A stretch of 64,000 bases of DNA from contig NZ_JFCB01000029.1 in the NCBI RefSeq assembly GCF_000725125.1, positions 34,965 through 98,964 of the forward strand, read 5' to 3'. Numbering within the stretch: the stretch's first letter is position 1; each line of letters begins with the position of its first letter. The stretch is from Streptomyces toyocaensis. GTDB taxonomy: Bacteria; Actinomycetota; Actinomycetes; Streptomycetales; Streptomycetaceae. The position numbers and the translations under genes are program-made. Below, piece after piece: positions 26,017 through 34,174 of this stretch. The notes under the pieces were generated by a model. It saw only the letters and a program-made list of their open reading frames with translations, did not search any database and had not been told where the DNA came from.

Positions 26017-26769
26017 TCAGTCCTTGAGCTCCAGCACACCCGATATCCCGGTCCGCCGCGGTGGCGCGCCGCCGTCGAGTTCGGCGTCGTCGGCTATCCG
26101 GCCGTCGAAGAAACTGATCACCCGGTCCGCGGCGCTCGCCAGGCGCGCGTCGTGCGTGACCAGCAGGATGGTCTGCCCGCGCTGGTGGAAGCGGGCCAGC
26201 AGCCGCATCACCTCACGGGTGCCCTTGCTGTCCAGGCTGCCCGCGGGCTCGTCGGCCAGCAGCAGCGGAGGATGGTTGACCAGCGCCCGGGCGAGGGCGA
26301 CCCGCTGCTGCTCCCCGCCGGACAGCTCGCCGGGCATGCTGCGTTCCTTGCCCTCAAGACCCAGCTCGGCGAGGAGTTCCTCCCGTGCGGCGCGGGCCTT
26401 CTTCGGCGACACCCCGGCGAGCAGGGCGGGCAGCTCCACGTTGTCGGCGACCGACAGGTCGGAGACCAGGTTGAAGAACTGGAAGACGATGCCGATGCGC
26501 CTGCGGCGCTCGACGGCCCAGCGGGCCTCGTTGTAGCCGTCGGTGCACTCGCCGTCCAGCCAGATGCTGCCCGCGTCGGGCCGCTGGAGCCCGCCGAGCA
26601 GATGGAGCAGTGTCGACTTCCCCGCACCTGACGGACCGGTGATCGCCACGAACTCTCCCGGCGTCACGCGCAGGTCGACCCCGCGCACCGCGTGCGCCGG
26701 GGCGCCCTCGCCGTGGTGCGTCTTGACCAGGCCTTCGGCGCGCAGCACGGGAGTGGTGCTGTCCCTCAC
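26017..26769 (-). CDS. ABC transporter ATP-binding protein (MacB/LolD type)
   Basis: 250 residues from GTG 26769. Walker A is GPSGAGKST, the Q-loop FQFFNLVSDL, the ABC signature LSGGEQQRVALARALV and Walker B LLLADEPAGSLD, followed by the H-loop THD. The SDLSVADNVELP stretch is typical of the LolD/MacB branch. The GTG overlaps the padR stop (GTGA), and the AGGAG at the end of padR serves as its ribosome site, so translation is coupled. It powers the FtsX-like permease encoded next. Confidence 0.92.
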   Translation of the reverse strand: MRDSTTPVLRAEGLVKTHHGEGAPAHAVRGVDLRVTPGEFVAITGPSGAGKSTLLHLLGGLQRPDAGSIWLDGECTDGYNEARWAVERRRRIGIVFQFFNLVSDLSVADNVELPALLAGVSPKKARAAREELLAELGLEGKERSMPGELSGGEQQRVALARALVNHPPLLLADEPAGSLDSKGTREVMRLLARFHQRGQTILLVTHDARLASAADRVISFFDGRIADDAELDGGAPPRRTGISGVLELKD

Positions 26770-27281
26770 TCCAGCTCCTCCAGCTCTTCCTGGCACCGTT
26801 CCAGCCAGTCGAGGTCGGCCTGCAGGTGCAGCATCGCGCCCTCGATCAGCAGATGGGAGATGCGGTTGTCCCGGTCCTCGGCGGCGGCCAGCTTCGACAA
26901 CTGCCGCATGGTGTTCAGATACTGGCGCCGCTGCGTGTTGATCAGGGCGATCTGGTCGGCGAGACCGGTCTGCGGGGCCAGGGCCAGTTTCATGAAGAAC
27001 TCGTCCCGCACCCGCGGCTCGTCCGCCGTCTCCTCGTACCAGGCGCGCAGCGCCTCCCGCCCGGCGTCGGTGAGGTGGTAGACCTTCTTGTTGGGCCGGC
27101 TCGACTGCGCGACGTCCTCGCCCTCGATCAGTCCGGTCTTCTCGAGGCGGCCGAGGGTGACGTAGATCTGGCCGACGTTCGGCTGAGGGTACGCGGAGCC
27201 CAGCAGTTGCTCAAGGTCCTGCTTCAGCTCATAGCCGTGGGCGGGACCGCGGGCGAGAAGGGCCAGGAGGGGCAGCCGCAC
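26766..27281 (-). CDS. PadR-family transcriptional regulator
   Basis: 171 residues with a GTG start and an AGGAGGAGAG ribosome site. The N-terminal winged helix reads LPLLALLARGPAHGYELKQDLEQ, with the family wing region VGQIYVTLGRLEKTGLIEGED. A C-terminal helical dimerisation domain (residues about 95-171) is of the VirA-like subgroup. It heads the operon padR-ATPase-permease, the usual place for a repressor of an efflux system. The dyad at 27336-27350 upstream is its probable operator. Confidence 0.92.
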   Translation of the reverse strand: MRLPLLALLARGPAHGYELKQDLEQLLGSAYPQPNVGQIYVTLGRLEKTGLIEGEDVAQSSRPNKKVYHLTDAGREALRAWYEETADEPRVRDEFFMKLALAPQTGLADQIALINTQRRQYLNTMRQLSKLAAAEDRDNRISHLLIEGAMLHLQADLDWLERCQEELEELE

Positions 27282-27335
27282 TCGTGCTCTCCTCCTCGCA
27301 TCCTGGGTAATGTGCCGCAGGACCTAGTATCGCCC

Positions 27336-27350
27336 ATACCTAACGGGTAT
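27336..27350. promoter_or_regulatory. Candidate PadR operator (ATACC-N5-GGTAT) between padR and the sugar-binding protein gene
   Basis: ATACCTAACGGGTAT is a perfect 5 bp inverted repeat with a 5-base spacer. It lies 55 bases upstream of padR and 57 bases before the divergent binding-protein gene. It contains the octamer TACCTAAC, which recurs twice between 28695 and 28815. Confidence 0.5.
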
Positions 27351-27406
27351 ACATGGCCTCTGACCCGGGCAAGGGTGCCCGGGTGCCGGTGCACAGGGAG
27401 GAACCT

Positions 27407-28678
27407 ATGCGGTGGATGCGTGCCGCGGGTAGGGGCCTCCTTGTCCTCGTCGTCGTCCTGACCGGCTACGTCGCCTCCGGAGCGCGGGCCGGCGAGGCCG
27501 GCGCGGGCGCGCGTGGACCCCTCACCCTGGCCACCGCCGGCGATCTCACCGGCTATCTCGGTTCCGTGCTCGACGGCTGGAACCGCAGCCATCCCGGCGA
27601 GAAGGTCACCCTCGTCGAGCTGCCCGACTCCGCCGACGAGACGCGCGCACAGATGATCACCGATCTGCGCGGCGGTGAGCGCGGCCGGTTCGACGTCCTC
27701 AACATCGACGTCAGCTGGACCTCGGAGTTCGCGGCCGCCGGCTGGATCCGCCCGCTGCCCCGCGACCGCTTTCCGCTCGACACCTTCCTGCCCCCGGTCG
27801 TGCACACGGCGACCTACGACGACCGGCTCTTCGCCGTCCCGTACGTCACCAACGCCGGCCTGCTGCTGTACCGCAAGGACGTCCTTGCCGAGGCGGGCGT
27901 CCCGCCGCCGCGCACCTGGGCCGATCTGGAGCGGGCCGCGAGGACCCTCGCCCCGGAGCACGGTCTCGACGGTTACGCGGGCCAGTTCCTGCCCTACGAG
28001 GGCCTGACCGTGAACGCGGCCGAGGCCGTCTACTCGGCGGGCGGCACGATCCTCGGCGACGAGGGCGAACGCGTCACCGTGAACTCCCGGGCGGCCCGGG
28101 AGGGCATCGGCTTCCTGGCCCGTGGCGTCCGCGAGGGCTGGATCCCGCGCCGGGCGCTGACGTACAAGGAGGAGGAGTCCAAGCAGGCCTTCCAGAACGG
28201 GCGGCTGCTCTTCCTGCGCAACTGGCCCTACGCCTACGTCGCGGCGTCCGCCCCGGGCTCCGCGGTCGCCGGAAAGGTCGGCGCCGTGCCGCTGCCGGGG
28301 CCGGACGGCCCGGGCACCAGTGTCCTCGGCGGCTCCAACCTTGCCGTCAGCAGCCATGCCCGGCACCCCGACTCCGCCGCGCGCCTGATCGCGTACCTCA
28401 CCAGCGAGCGCGTCCAGCGCCAGGTGCTCACCCGTGGCGCGCTGCCACCGGTACGGGCCGACCTGTACGACGATCCGGAACTGGTCCGGGACTTCCCGTA
28501 CCTGCCGACCCTGCGCGAGAGCGTGCGCTTGGCCGCTCCGCGCCCCAAGAGCCCGCACTACGACCAGGTGAGCCTGGTGGTGCAGGCGGTGGTGCACGAC
28601 GCGATGACCGGGCGGCAGACGCCCGAGGCCGCGGTGCGCCGGCTGGCGGGCGAACTCGCCGCCGTCTCCTCCCGCTAG
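27407..28678 (+). CDS. Extracellular solute-binding protein, sugar ABC-transporter type
   Basis: 423 residues, family-1 binding-protein fold, from ATG 27407 (site AGGGAGGAA). A Sec-type signal (GRGLLVLVVVLTGYVASGARA) has no lipobox Cys, so the protein may be released or held by other contacts. The mature part begins GPLTLATAGDLTGYLG and contains YVTNAGLLLYRKDVLAEAG and GGSNLAVSSHA, typical of maltose/trehalose-type binders. It is transcribed toward the alpha-glucosidase 181 bp away and may supply a second substrate range to the same permeases. It is divergent from padR. Confidence 0.85.
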   Translation: MRWMRAAGRGLLVLVVVLTGYVASGARAGEAGAGARGPLTLATAGDLTGYLGSVLDGWNRSHPGEKVTLVELPDSADETRAQMITDLRGGERGRFDVLNIDVSWTSEFAAAGWIRPLPRDRFPLDTFLPPVVHTATYDDRLFAVPYVTNAGLLLYRKDVLAEAGVPPPRTWADLERAARTLAPEHGLDGYAGQFLPYEGLTVNAAEAVYSAGGTILGDEGERVTVNSRAAREGIGFLARGVREGWIPRRALTYKEEESKQAFQNGRLLFLRNWPYAYVAASAPGSAVAGKVGAVPLPGPDGPGTSVLGGSNLAVSSHARHPDSAARLIAYLTSERVQRQVLTRGALPPVRADLYDDPELVRDFPYLPTLRESVRLAAPRPKSPHYDQVSLVVQAVVHDAMTGRQTPEAAVRRLAGELAAVSSR

Positions 28679-28687
28679 GGGTCCCTA

Positions 28688-28704
28688 GTTACATGTTAGG
28701 TAAC
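28688..28704. promoter_or_regulatory. Inverted repeat GTTAC-N7-GTAAC downstream of the first binding-protein gene
   Basis: A perfect 5 bp dyad with a 7-base spacer, containing TACCTAAC on the minus strand. It starts 9 bases after the binding-protein stop and precedes the alpha-glucosidase gene. Confidence 0.45.
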
Positions 28705-28807
28705 GCGGACGTCTCAAATGCGTCCGCCCTGTCCGGGTATGCCCCGATGTAGCGAAACCAACCCCTCAGTAGCTTGCGTAAGTTCATTGACACCCTCTCG
28801 ACACCCC

Positions 28808-28818
28808 TACCTAACATG
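28808..28818. promoter_or_regulatory. Third TACCTAAC-containing element, before the alpha-glucosidase gene
   Basis: TACCTAACATG, followed by CATGCATAAC, repeats in opposite orientation the 11-base sequence found at 28692-28702. It lies 41 bases before the GTG of the glucosidase, where a repressor would block transcription. Confidence 0.45.
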
Positions 28819-28859
28819 CATGCATAACGACTAGCGCTCCTCACAGACAGGTCAATGGG

Positions 28860-30482
28860 GTGAACAGGCATCACTGGTGGCGTGACGCGGTGATCTACCA
28901 GGTGTACGTCCGCAGCTTCCTGGACAGCACCGGTGACGGCATCGGCGATCTCGCCGGAGTCAGAGCGGGACTGCCCTACCTGAAGAAGCTCGGCGTGGAC
29001 GGGATCTGGCTGAGCCCCTTCTACCCCTCGCCGCAGCACGACCACGGCTACGACGTCGCCGACTACCGCGACGTCGACCCGGTCTTCGGCGACCTCGCCG
29101 AATTCGACCTGCTGGTGGCGGCCGCCCGCCGGCTCGGCATCAAGGTGCTGCTGGACATCGTCCCCAACCACTGCTCCAGCGAGCACCCCTGGTTCCGCGC
29201 GGCGCTCGCCGCCGGCCCCGGCAGCCCCGAACGCGCCCGCTTCCACTTCACCGACGGCCGCGGCCCCGACGGCAGCGAGCCGCCCAACAACTGGCACGCC
29301 ATGTTCGGCGGCCCCGCCTGGACCCGCGTCACCGAGCCGGACGGCCGCCCCGGCCAGTGGTACCTGCACATGTTCACGCCCGAACAGCCGGACTGGAACT
29401 GGCGCGAGCCCGAGGTCGCCGACGACTTCGACCGCACCCTCCGCTTCTGGCTGGACCGGGGCGTCGACGGCTTCCGCATCGATGTCGCCGCCGGCCTGTT
29501 CAAGCACCCCGAACTGCCCGACTCCCCGGACCCGGAGGCCGACGCCCGCACCCGCGACTCGGTCAACCCGCTCGCCTGGAACCAGCCCGAGGTCCACGAC
29601 GTGTGGCGGCACTGGCGCGCGGTGTGCGAGGAGTACACCGCCCGGGACGGCCGCGAACGCCTCCTGGTCGGCGAGGTCTCCGTGCCCACCGCCCGCGAGC
29701 ACGCCCGGTACGTCCGCCCGGACGAGCTGCACCAGGCCTTCTTCTTCGACCTGCTCGGCGCCCACTGGGACGCCGACGCCTTCCGCAAGGTCATCTCCGA
29801 GGCCATGCAGGACATAGCCGGCACCGGCTCGACGGTCACCTGGGTGCTCAACAACCACGACCAGGTCCGCACCGTCACCCGCTACGGCGAACCCGCTCCC
29901 GAGGGCAGCGGTCTCGGCGCGGCCCGGGCCCGCGCCGCGGCCCTGCTGATGCTGGCGCTGCCCGGAGCCGCCTACATCTACCAGGGCGAGGAACTGGGCC
30001 TGCCCGAGGTCGTCGACCTGCCCGACGACGTGCTCACCGACCCGATCTTCCGCCGCACCGGCAGCCGCGCCCGGATAAGGGACGGCTGCCGGGTGCCGCT
30101 GCCCTGGTCGGGACAGGCCTCCCCGTTCGGCTTCACCTCCGGCGCCGAGGGCGCCAAGCCGTGGCTGCCGCAGCCGGAGTACTTCGCCGAGTACGCCACC
30201 CACCGCGCCCTCGCCGACACCCGCTCCTCCTGGCACCTGTACCGCGACGGACTGCAACTGCGCTCCGCGCTGCACCAGCTGGGCGAGGGCACGCTGCGCT
30301 GGCTGGACACCCAGCCCGGCGTCCTCGCCTTCACCCGCGGCGACGACCTCGTCTGCGCCGTCAACTTCGGCACCGCCCCCGTACCCGCTCCGGCCCCCGG
30401 CACCCCGCTGCTCGCCAGCGGTCCCTGCCCGCCCGGAGTGCTTCCCGGCTCCACCGCCGCCTGGTGGATCGACGGCTCCTGA
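28860..30482 (+). CDS. GH13 alpha-glucosidase / oligo-1,6-glucosidase type
   Basis: 540 residues, cytoplasmic (no signal), hydrolysing imported alpha-glucosides such as maltose-type oligosaccharides. The GH13 regions are all present: I in DIVPNHCS, II in FRIDVAAGL with nucleophile D208, III in LVGEVSV with acid/base E272, and IV in LNNHDQ with D334. The early motif WWRDAVIYQVYVRSF is typical of the oligo-1,6-glucosidase/alpha-glucosidase group. GTG 28860 is the only start next to the conserved N-terminus; its ribosome site is weak. It sits between two binding-protein genes and ahead of two permease genes, as in actinobacterial maltose/agl loci. Confidence 0.93.
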   Translation: MNRHHWWRDAVIYQVYVRSFLDSTGDGIGDLAGVRAGLPYLKKLGVDGIWLSPFYPSPQHDHGYDVADYRDVDPVFGDLAEFDLLVAAARRLGIKVLLDIVPNHCSSEHPWFRAALAAGPGSPERARFHFTDGRGPDGSEPPNNWHAMFGGPAWTRVTEPDGRPGQWYLHMFTPEQPDWNWREPEVADDFDRTLRFWLDRGVDGFRIDVAAGLFKHPELPDSPDPEADARTRDSVNPLAWNQPEVHDVWRHWRAVCEEYTARDGRERLLVGEVSVPTAREHARYVRPDELHQAFFFDLLGAHWDADAFRKVISEAMQDIAGTGSTVTWVLNNHDQVRTVTRYGEPAPEGSGLGAARARAAALLMLALPGAAYIYQGEELGLPEVVDLPDDVLTDPIFRRTGSRARIRDGCRVPLPWSGQASPFGFTSGAEGAKPWLPQPEYFAEYATHRALADTRSSWHLYRDGLQLRSALHQLGEGTLRWLDTQPGVLAFTRGDDLVCAVNFGTAPVPAPAPGTPLLASGPCPPGVLPGSTAAWWIDGS

Positions 30483-30519
30483 AAAGTCCGGTCAACTCCC
30501 GTATCCCGAAGGGACATCG

Positions 30520-31848
30520 ATGATGATGCGACGTACCACCCTGCTCACCGGATGCACCGCACTCGTCCTCGCGCTCGGCGCGACCGCCTGTGGCGGCGGC
30601 GAACCCGTCTCGGCCGGCGGCGGCGACAAGTCGCTCGACGGCCAGACCGTCACCGTTGCCGGCGTCTGGTCCGGCAGCGAGCAGAAGAACTTCCAGAAGG
30701 TGCTGGACGCCTTCACCGAGAAGACCGGCGCCAAGACCCAGTTCGTCTCCACCGGCGACAACGTCTCCACCGTCGTCGGCAGCAAGATCGAGGGCGGCAA
30801 CGCCCCCGACGTCGTCATGGTCCCGCAGGTCGGCGTGCTCAAGCAGTTCGCCGGGAACGGCTGGCTCAAGCCGCTGGACGAGAAGGTCCGCTCCACCGTG
30901 GGTGCCAACTTCGCCGAGGTCTGGCAGAACTACGGCACCGTCGACGGCACCCTGTACGGCCTCTACTTCAAGGCCGCCCACAAGTCGACCGTCTGGTACA
31001 GCCCCGAGGCCCTCGAACAGGCCGGTGTCACCCCGCCGAAGACGTACGACGCCATGCTGAAGGACGGGCGGACGGTCTCCGACTCCGGACTCGCCGCCTT
31101 CTCCGTCGCCGGACAGGACGGCTGGACCCTCACCGACTGGTTCGAGAACGTCTACCTCTCCCAGGCCGGGCCCGAGAAGTACGACGCCCTCGCCGCGCAC
31201 GAGATCAAGTGGACCGATCCCACGGTGGTCGAGGCGCTCACCACCCTCGGCAAGCTCTTCAAGGACAAGCAGCTCATCGCGGGCGGCCAGAAGGGGGCCC
31301 TGAACACCGACTTCCCCGGCTCGGTGGAGAAGGTCTTCGGCCCGAAGGCCGAGGCGGCCATGGTCTACGAGGGCGACTTCGTCGCCGGCGTCGCCAAGGA
31401 CCAGTTCGGCAAGAGCATCGGCACCGACGCGAACTTCTTCCCCTTCCCGCCGGTCGGTGACGGCAAGGCGCCCGTGGTCAGCGGCGGCGACGCGGCCGTC
31501 GTCCTCAAGGACGGCAAGAACAGCAAGGCCGGCATGGCCCTGCTGGAGTACCTGGCCACGCCCGAGGCCGCCGCCGTGTGGGCGGAGGCGGGCGGCTTCC
31601 TCTCCCCGAACAAGAAGCTCGACCTCTCCTCCTACGGCGACGACGTCACCCGTGCCACCGCCAAGTCCCTGGTCGCCGCCGGCGACTCGGTCCGCTTCGA
31701 CATGTCCGACCAGGCCCCCGCGGCCTTCGGCGGCACCAAGGGCGCCGGCGAGTGGAAGATCCTCCAGGACTTCCTGCGTGACCCGGCCGACCCGGCGAAG
31801 ACCGCCGCCGAGCTCGAGAAGGCCGCGGCCAAGGCGTACGGGAACTGA
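30520..31848 (+). CDS. Solute-binding lipoprotein of alpha-glucoside ABC transporter
   Basis: 442 residues. It starts with three consecutive ATG codons, then RRTTLLTGCTALVLALGATAC, a lipoprotein signal with probable lipid-modified Cys24 (ATAC is a slightly weak lipobox). The mature part (GVWSGSEQKNFQKVLDAFTEKTGAKTQFV) is a family-1 sugar-binding protein. It lies 37 bp after the glucosidase and 5 bp before the first permease gene, so the four genes form one operon. No ATPase gene is present; in Streptomyces the shared ATPase MsiK normally serves such systems. Confidence 0.93.
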   Translation: MMMRRTTLLTGCTALVLALGATACGGGEPVSAGGGDKSLDGQTVTVAGVWSGSEQKNFQKVLDAFTEKTGAKTQFVSTGDNVSTVVGSKIEGGNAPDVVMVPQVGVLKQFAGNGWLKPLDEKVRSTVGANFAEVWQNYGTVDGTLYGLYFKAAHKSTVWYSPEALEQAGVTPPKTYDAMLKDGRTVSDSGLAAFSVAGQDGWTLTDWFENVYLSQAGPEKYDALAAHEIKWTDPTVVEALTTLGKLFKDKQLIAGGQKGALNTDFPGSVEKVFGPKAEAAMVYEGDFVAGVAKDQFGKSIGTDANFFPFPPVGDGKAPVVSGGDAAVVLKDGKNSKAGMALLEYLATPEAAAVWAEAGGFLSPNKKLDLSSYGDDVTRATAKSLVAAGDSVRFDMSDQAPAAFGGTKGAGEWKILQDFLRDPADPAKTAAELEKAAAKAYGN

Positions 31849-31853
31849 CGGCC

Positions 31854-33218
31854 ATGACCGCCACCCTGGTGAAAGAGGCGAGCCCTCCGGCACCTGTGCA
31901 CCCCGACGGCGCGCGCGGCCGACGCCTGCGCCGTCGGGGGCGGGTCATCGCCCTGCTGTTCGTGTTCCCCGCGCTGCTCCTGCTGGGCGCGCTGGTGGTG
32001 TACCCGGTGCTGTTCTCCGTCGGACGCAGCCTGTTCGACGCCTCCGGGAACGAGTTCGTCGGCGCGGAGAACTACGCCGAGATGTTCCGGGACCCGACCA
32101 CCCTCACGGCCGTCCGGAACACGGCCATCTGGGTCGTCGTGGCGCCGACCCTGCTGACCGGGCTCGGTCTCATCCTGGCCGTGCTGGTCGAGAAGGTCCG
32201 CTGGGCCACCGCCTTCAAGCTGCTGCTGTTCATGCCCATGGCGGTGTCCTTCCTCGCCGCCGGCATCATCTTCCGGCTCGCCTACGACGAGGACCCCGAC
32301 AAGGGCGTGCTGAACGCCGCGGTCGTCTCCGTCCACGACGCCTTCGAGGGCACCTCCGCCTACCCGACCGCCCGCGCCCGTGACGGCGAGGGCCTGACCA
32401 AGCAGGCGGACGGCTCGTACGTCACCGGCGCGGACCTCTCGCCCGGCGGCACGGCCGCGCTCGGGCTGGTCGGCGTCGCACCCAAGGACCTGCCGGGCGA
32501 CGCCCGACCCGCCGCCGCGGCGGCGGCGGGGAAGGCGAACTCCGACGAGGTACGCGGTGTGGTGTACCTCGACTTCATCCCCGGCGGGGGAGGGAAGCCG
32601 GGCGTGGTCGACCGGGAGGAGAGCGGCCTGCCCGGGGTGACGGTGGAAGCGGTGCGCGACGGGAAGACGGTCGCCGGCACCACCACCGCGGCCGACGGTT
32701 CCTTCCGCCTCACCGGACTGGACGGCGGCTCGTACGCGATCAAGCTGCCCTCCTCCAATTTCGCGGCACCTTACGACGGCATCTCCTGGCTCGGCCCGGC
32801 GCTCGTCACGCCGGCGATCATCGGAGCGTACCTATGGATATGGACCGGTTTCGCGATGGTGCTCATCGGCGCGGGGCTCGCGGCCCTGCCGCGGGACGCC
32901 CTCGAGGCCGCGCGCATGGACGGTGCCAACGAGTGGCAGATCTTCCGCCGCATCACCGTTCCGCTGCTCGCGCCCGTCCTCACCGTCGTCTTCGTGACCC
33001 TGGTCATCAACGTCATGAAGGTCTTCGACCTGGTGTACATCATCGCGCCGGGACCGGTGCAGGAGGACGCGACCGTGCTGGCGACCCAGATGTGGCTGGT
33101 GTCGTTCGGCGGCGGCAACAACCAGGGCCTCGGCAGTGCGCTCGGTGTGCTGCTCCTGCTCCTGGTCATCCCCGCCATGGTGTTCAACGTCCGCCGTTTT
33201 CGAAGGAGTCAGCGATGA
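31854..33218 (+). CDS. MalF-type sugar permease with inserted extracytoplasmic domain
   Basis: 454 residues, against roughly 300 for ordinary actinobacterial sugar permeases. Hydrophobic helices surround a long segment from about residue 143 to 305. The second half of that segment (VVYLDFIPGGGGKPG ... GLPGVTVEAVRDG ... TTAADGSFRLTGLDGGSYAIKLP) reads as a prealbumin-like/SdrD-B-type beta sandwich. An Ala-rich linker (ARPAAAAAAGKAN) precedes it. The EAA loop (DALEAARMDGANEWQIFRRI) near 348 docks the ATPase. The insertion is presumably outside the membrane and might contact the binding protein or the cell wall. The stop overlaps the next start (ATGA). Confidence 0.9.
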   Translation: MTATLVKEASPPAPVHPDGARGRRLRRRGRVIALLFVFPALLLLGALVVYPVLFSVGRSLFDASGNEFVGAENYAEMFRDPTTLTAVRNTAIWVVVAPTLLTGLGLILAVLVEKVRWATAFKLLLFMPMAVSFLAAGIIFRLAYDEDPDKGVLNAAVVSVHDAFEGTSAYPTARARDGEGLTKQADGSYVTGADLSPGGTAALGLVGVAPKDLPGDARPAAAAAAGKANSDEVRGVVYLDFIPGGGGKPGVVDREESGLPGVTVEAVRDGKTVAGTTTAADGSFRLTGLDGGSYAIKLPSSNFAAPYDGISWLGPALVTPAIIGAYLWIWTGFAMVLIGAGLAALPRDALEAARMDGANEWQIFRRITVPLLAPVLTVVFVTLVINVMKVFDLVYIIAPGPVQEDATVLATQMWLVSFGGGNNQGLGSALGVLLLLLVIPAMVFNVRRFRRSQR

Positions 33219-34054
33219 ACGCGATCCGGCGCGGCCTCGGCAACACGGTCGTGCAGGCGTTCCTGGTCGTGATCGGCCTGGTGTGGATGACCCCGCTGGC
33301 CGGCCTGTTCCTGTCGTCGCTGCGGTCCGCCGAGGACACGGCCGAGGGCGGGTGGTGGACCGTGTTCACCAGCCCGGGCCAGCTGTCCTTCGACAACTAC
33401 TCGGCGCTGCTGGAGAACTCGGGCATCACCCAGGCGTTCTGGAACACCGTACTGATCTCGGTGCCGACGACCGTACTGGTCGTGGTCGTCGCGGCGCTCG
33501 CCGGGTACGCCTTCGCCTGGCTGGACTTCCCCGGCCGTGAACCGGTGTTCCTGCTGGTCGTCGCGCTGCTGGTGGTGCCCGTGCAGATCGGGCTCCTGCC
33601 CGTCGCCAAGCTCTTCGGTCAACTGGGGCTGTTCGGGACCATTCCCGGCGTCGTGCTGTTCCACGTGGCGTACGGGCTGCCGTTCGCGGTGTTCCTGCTG
33701 CGGAACTACTTCGCCGAGATGCCGAAGGAGATGCTGGAGGCCGCCCGGATGGACGGGGGGAGCGAGTGGCGGATCTTCACCCGGCTGGTGCTGCCGGTGG
33801 GCCGGCCGGCGATCGCCAGCCTCGCCATCTTCCAGTTCCTGTGGGTGTGGAACGACATGCTGGTCGCGCTGTTGTTCGCGGACAGCTCCTCGCAGCCGCT
33901 GACGGTGCAGCTGCAGTCGCAGATCCGGCAGTTCGGGAGCAACATCGACGTGCTCGCGCCGGGGGCGTTCCTGTCGCTGGTGGTGCCGGTCGTGGTGTTC
34001 TTCGCGTTCCAGCGGCACTTCGTGCAGGGGGTCATGGCGGGGTCGGTGAAGTAG
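33215..34054 (+). CDS. MalG-type sugar permease
   Basis: 279 residues with six predicted helices, starting LGNTVVQAFLVVIGLVWMTPLAGLFLSSLR. The EAA motif is EMLEAARMDGGSEWRIFTRLVLP. ATG 33215 overlaps the previous stop and has GAAGGAG 7 bases upstream. With the MalF-type protein it forms the membrane channel of an alpha-glucoside importer; the ATPase is not encoded here. It ends the operon before the hairpin at 34106-34124. Confidence 0.93.
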   Translation: MNAIRRGLGNTVVQAFLVVIGLVWMTPLAGLFLSSLRSAEDTAEGGWWTVFTSPGQLSFDNYSALLENSGITQAFWNTVLISVPTTVLVVVVAALAGYAFAWLDFPGREPVFLLVVALLVVPVQIGLLPVAKLFGQLGLFGTIPGVVLFHVAYGLPFAVFLLRNYFAEMPKEMLEAARMDGGSEWRIFTRLVLPVGRPAIASLAIFQFLWVWNDMLVALLFADSSSQPLTVQLQSQIRQFGSNIDVLAPGAFLSLVVPVVVFFAFQRHFVQGVMAGSVK

Positions 34055-34105
34055 GGAGTGGGGGGGAGGGTTCCTCGCCCCCCTCCGCCCCTTCCCTTCC
34101 CGTCC

Positions 34106-34124
34106 CCGGGGGCTCTGCCCCCGG
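34106..34124. terminator. Terminator between malG-type gene and pgl
   Basis: CCGGGGGC (34106-34113) and GCCCCCGG (34117-34124) form an 8 bp stem with a TCT loop. It is followed by the TCCTCGAACGCCGGACGGGC stretch (34152-34170), which I recall as a frequent Streptomyces intergenic sequence. The flanking genes converge. Confidence 0.6.
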
Positions 34125-34174
34125 ACCCCCTGCGGCCCTGAACGGGCCTCGTCCTCGAACGCCGGACGGGCTGT

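Noticed and set aside
27353..27406. Upstream ATG as start of the first solute-binding protein
   Set aside because: The extra 18 residues precede the signal peptide and lack a ribosome site; ATG 27407 has AGGGAGGAA upstream and begins the signal directly.
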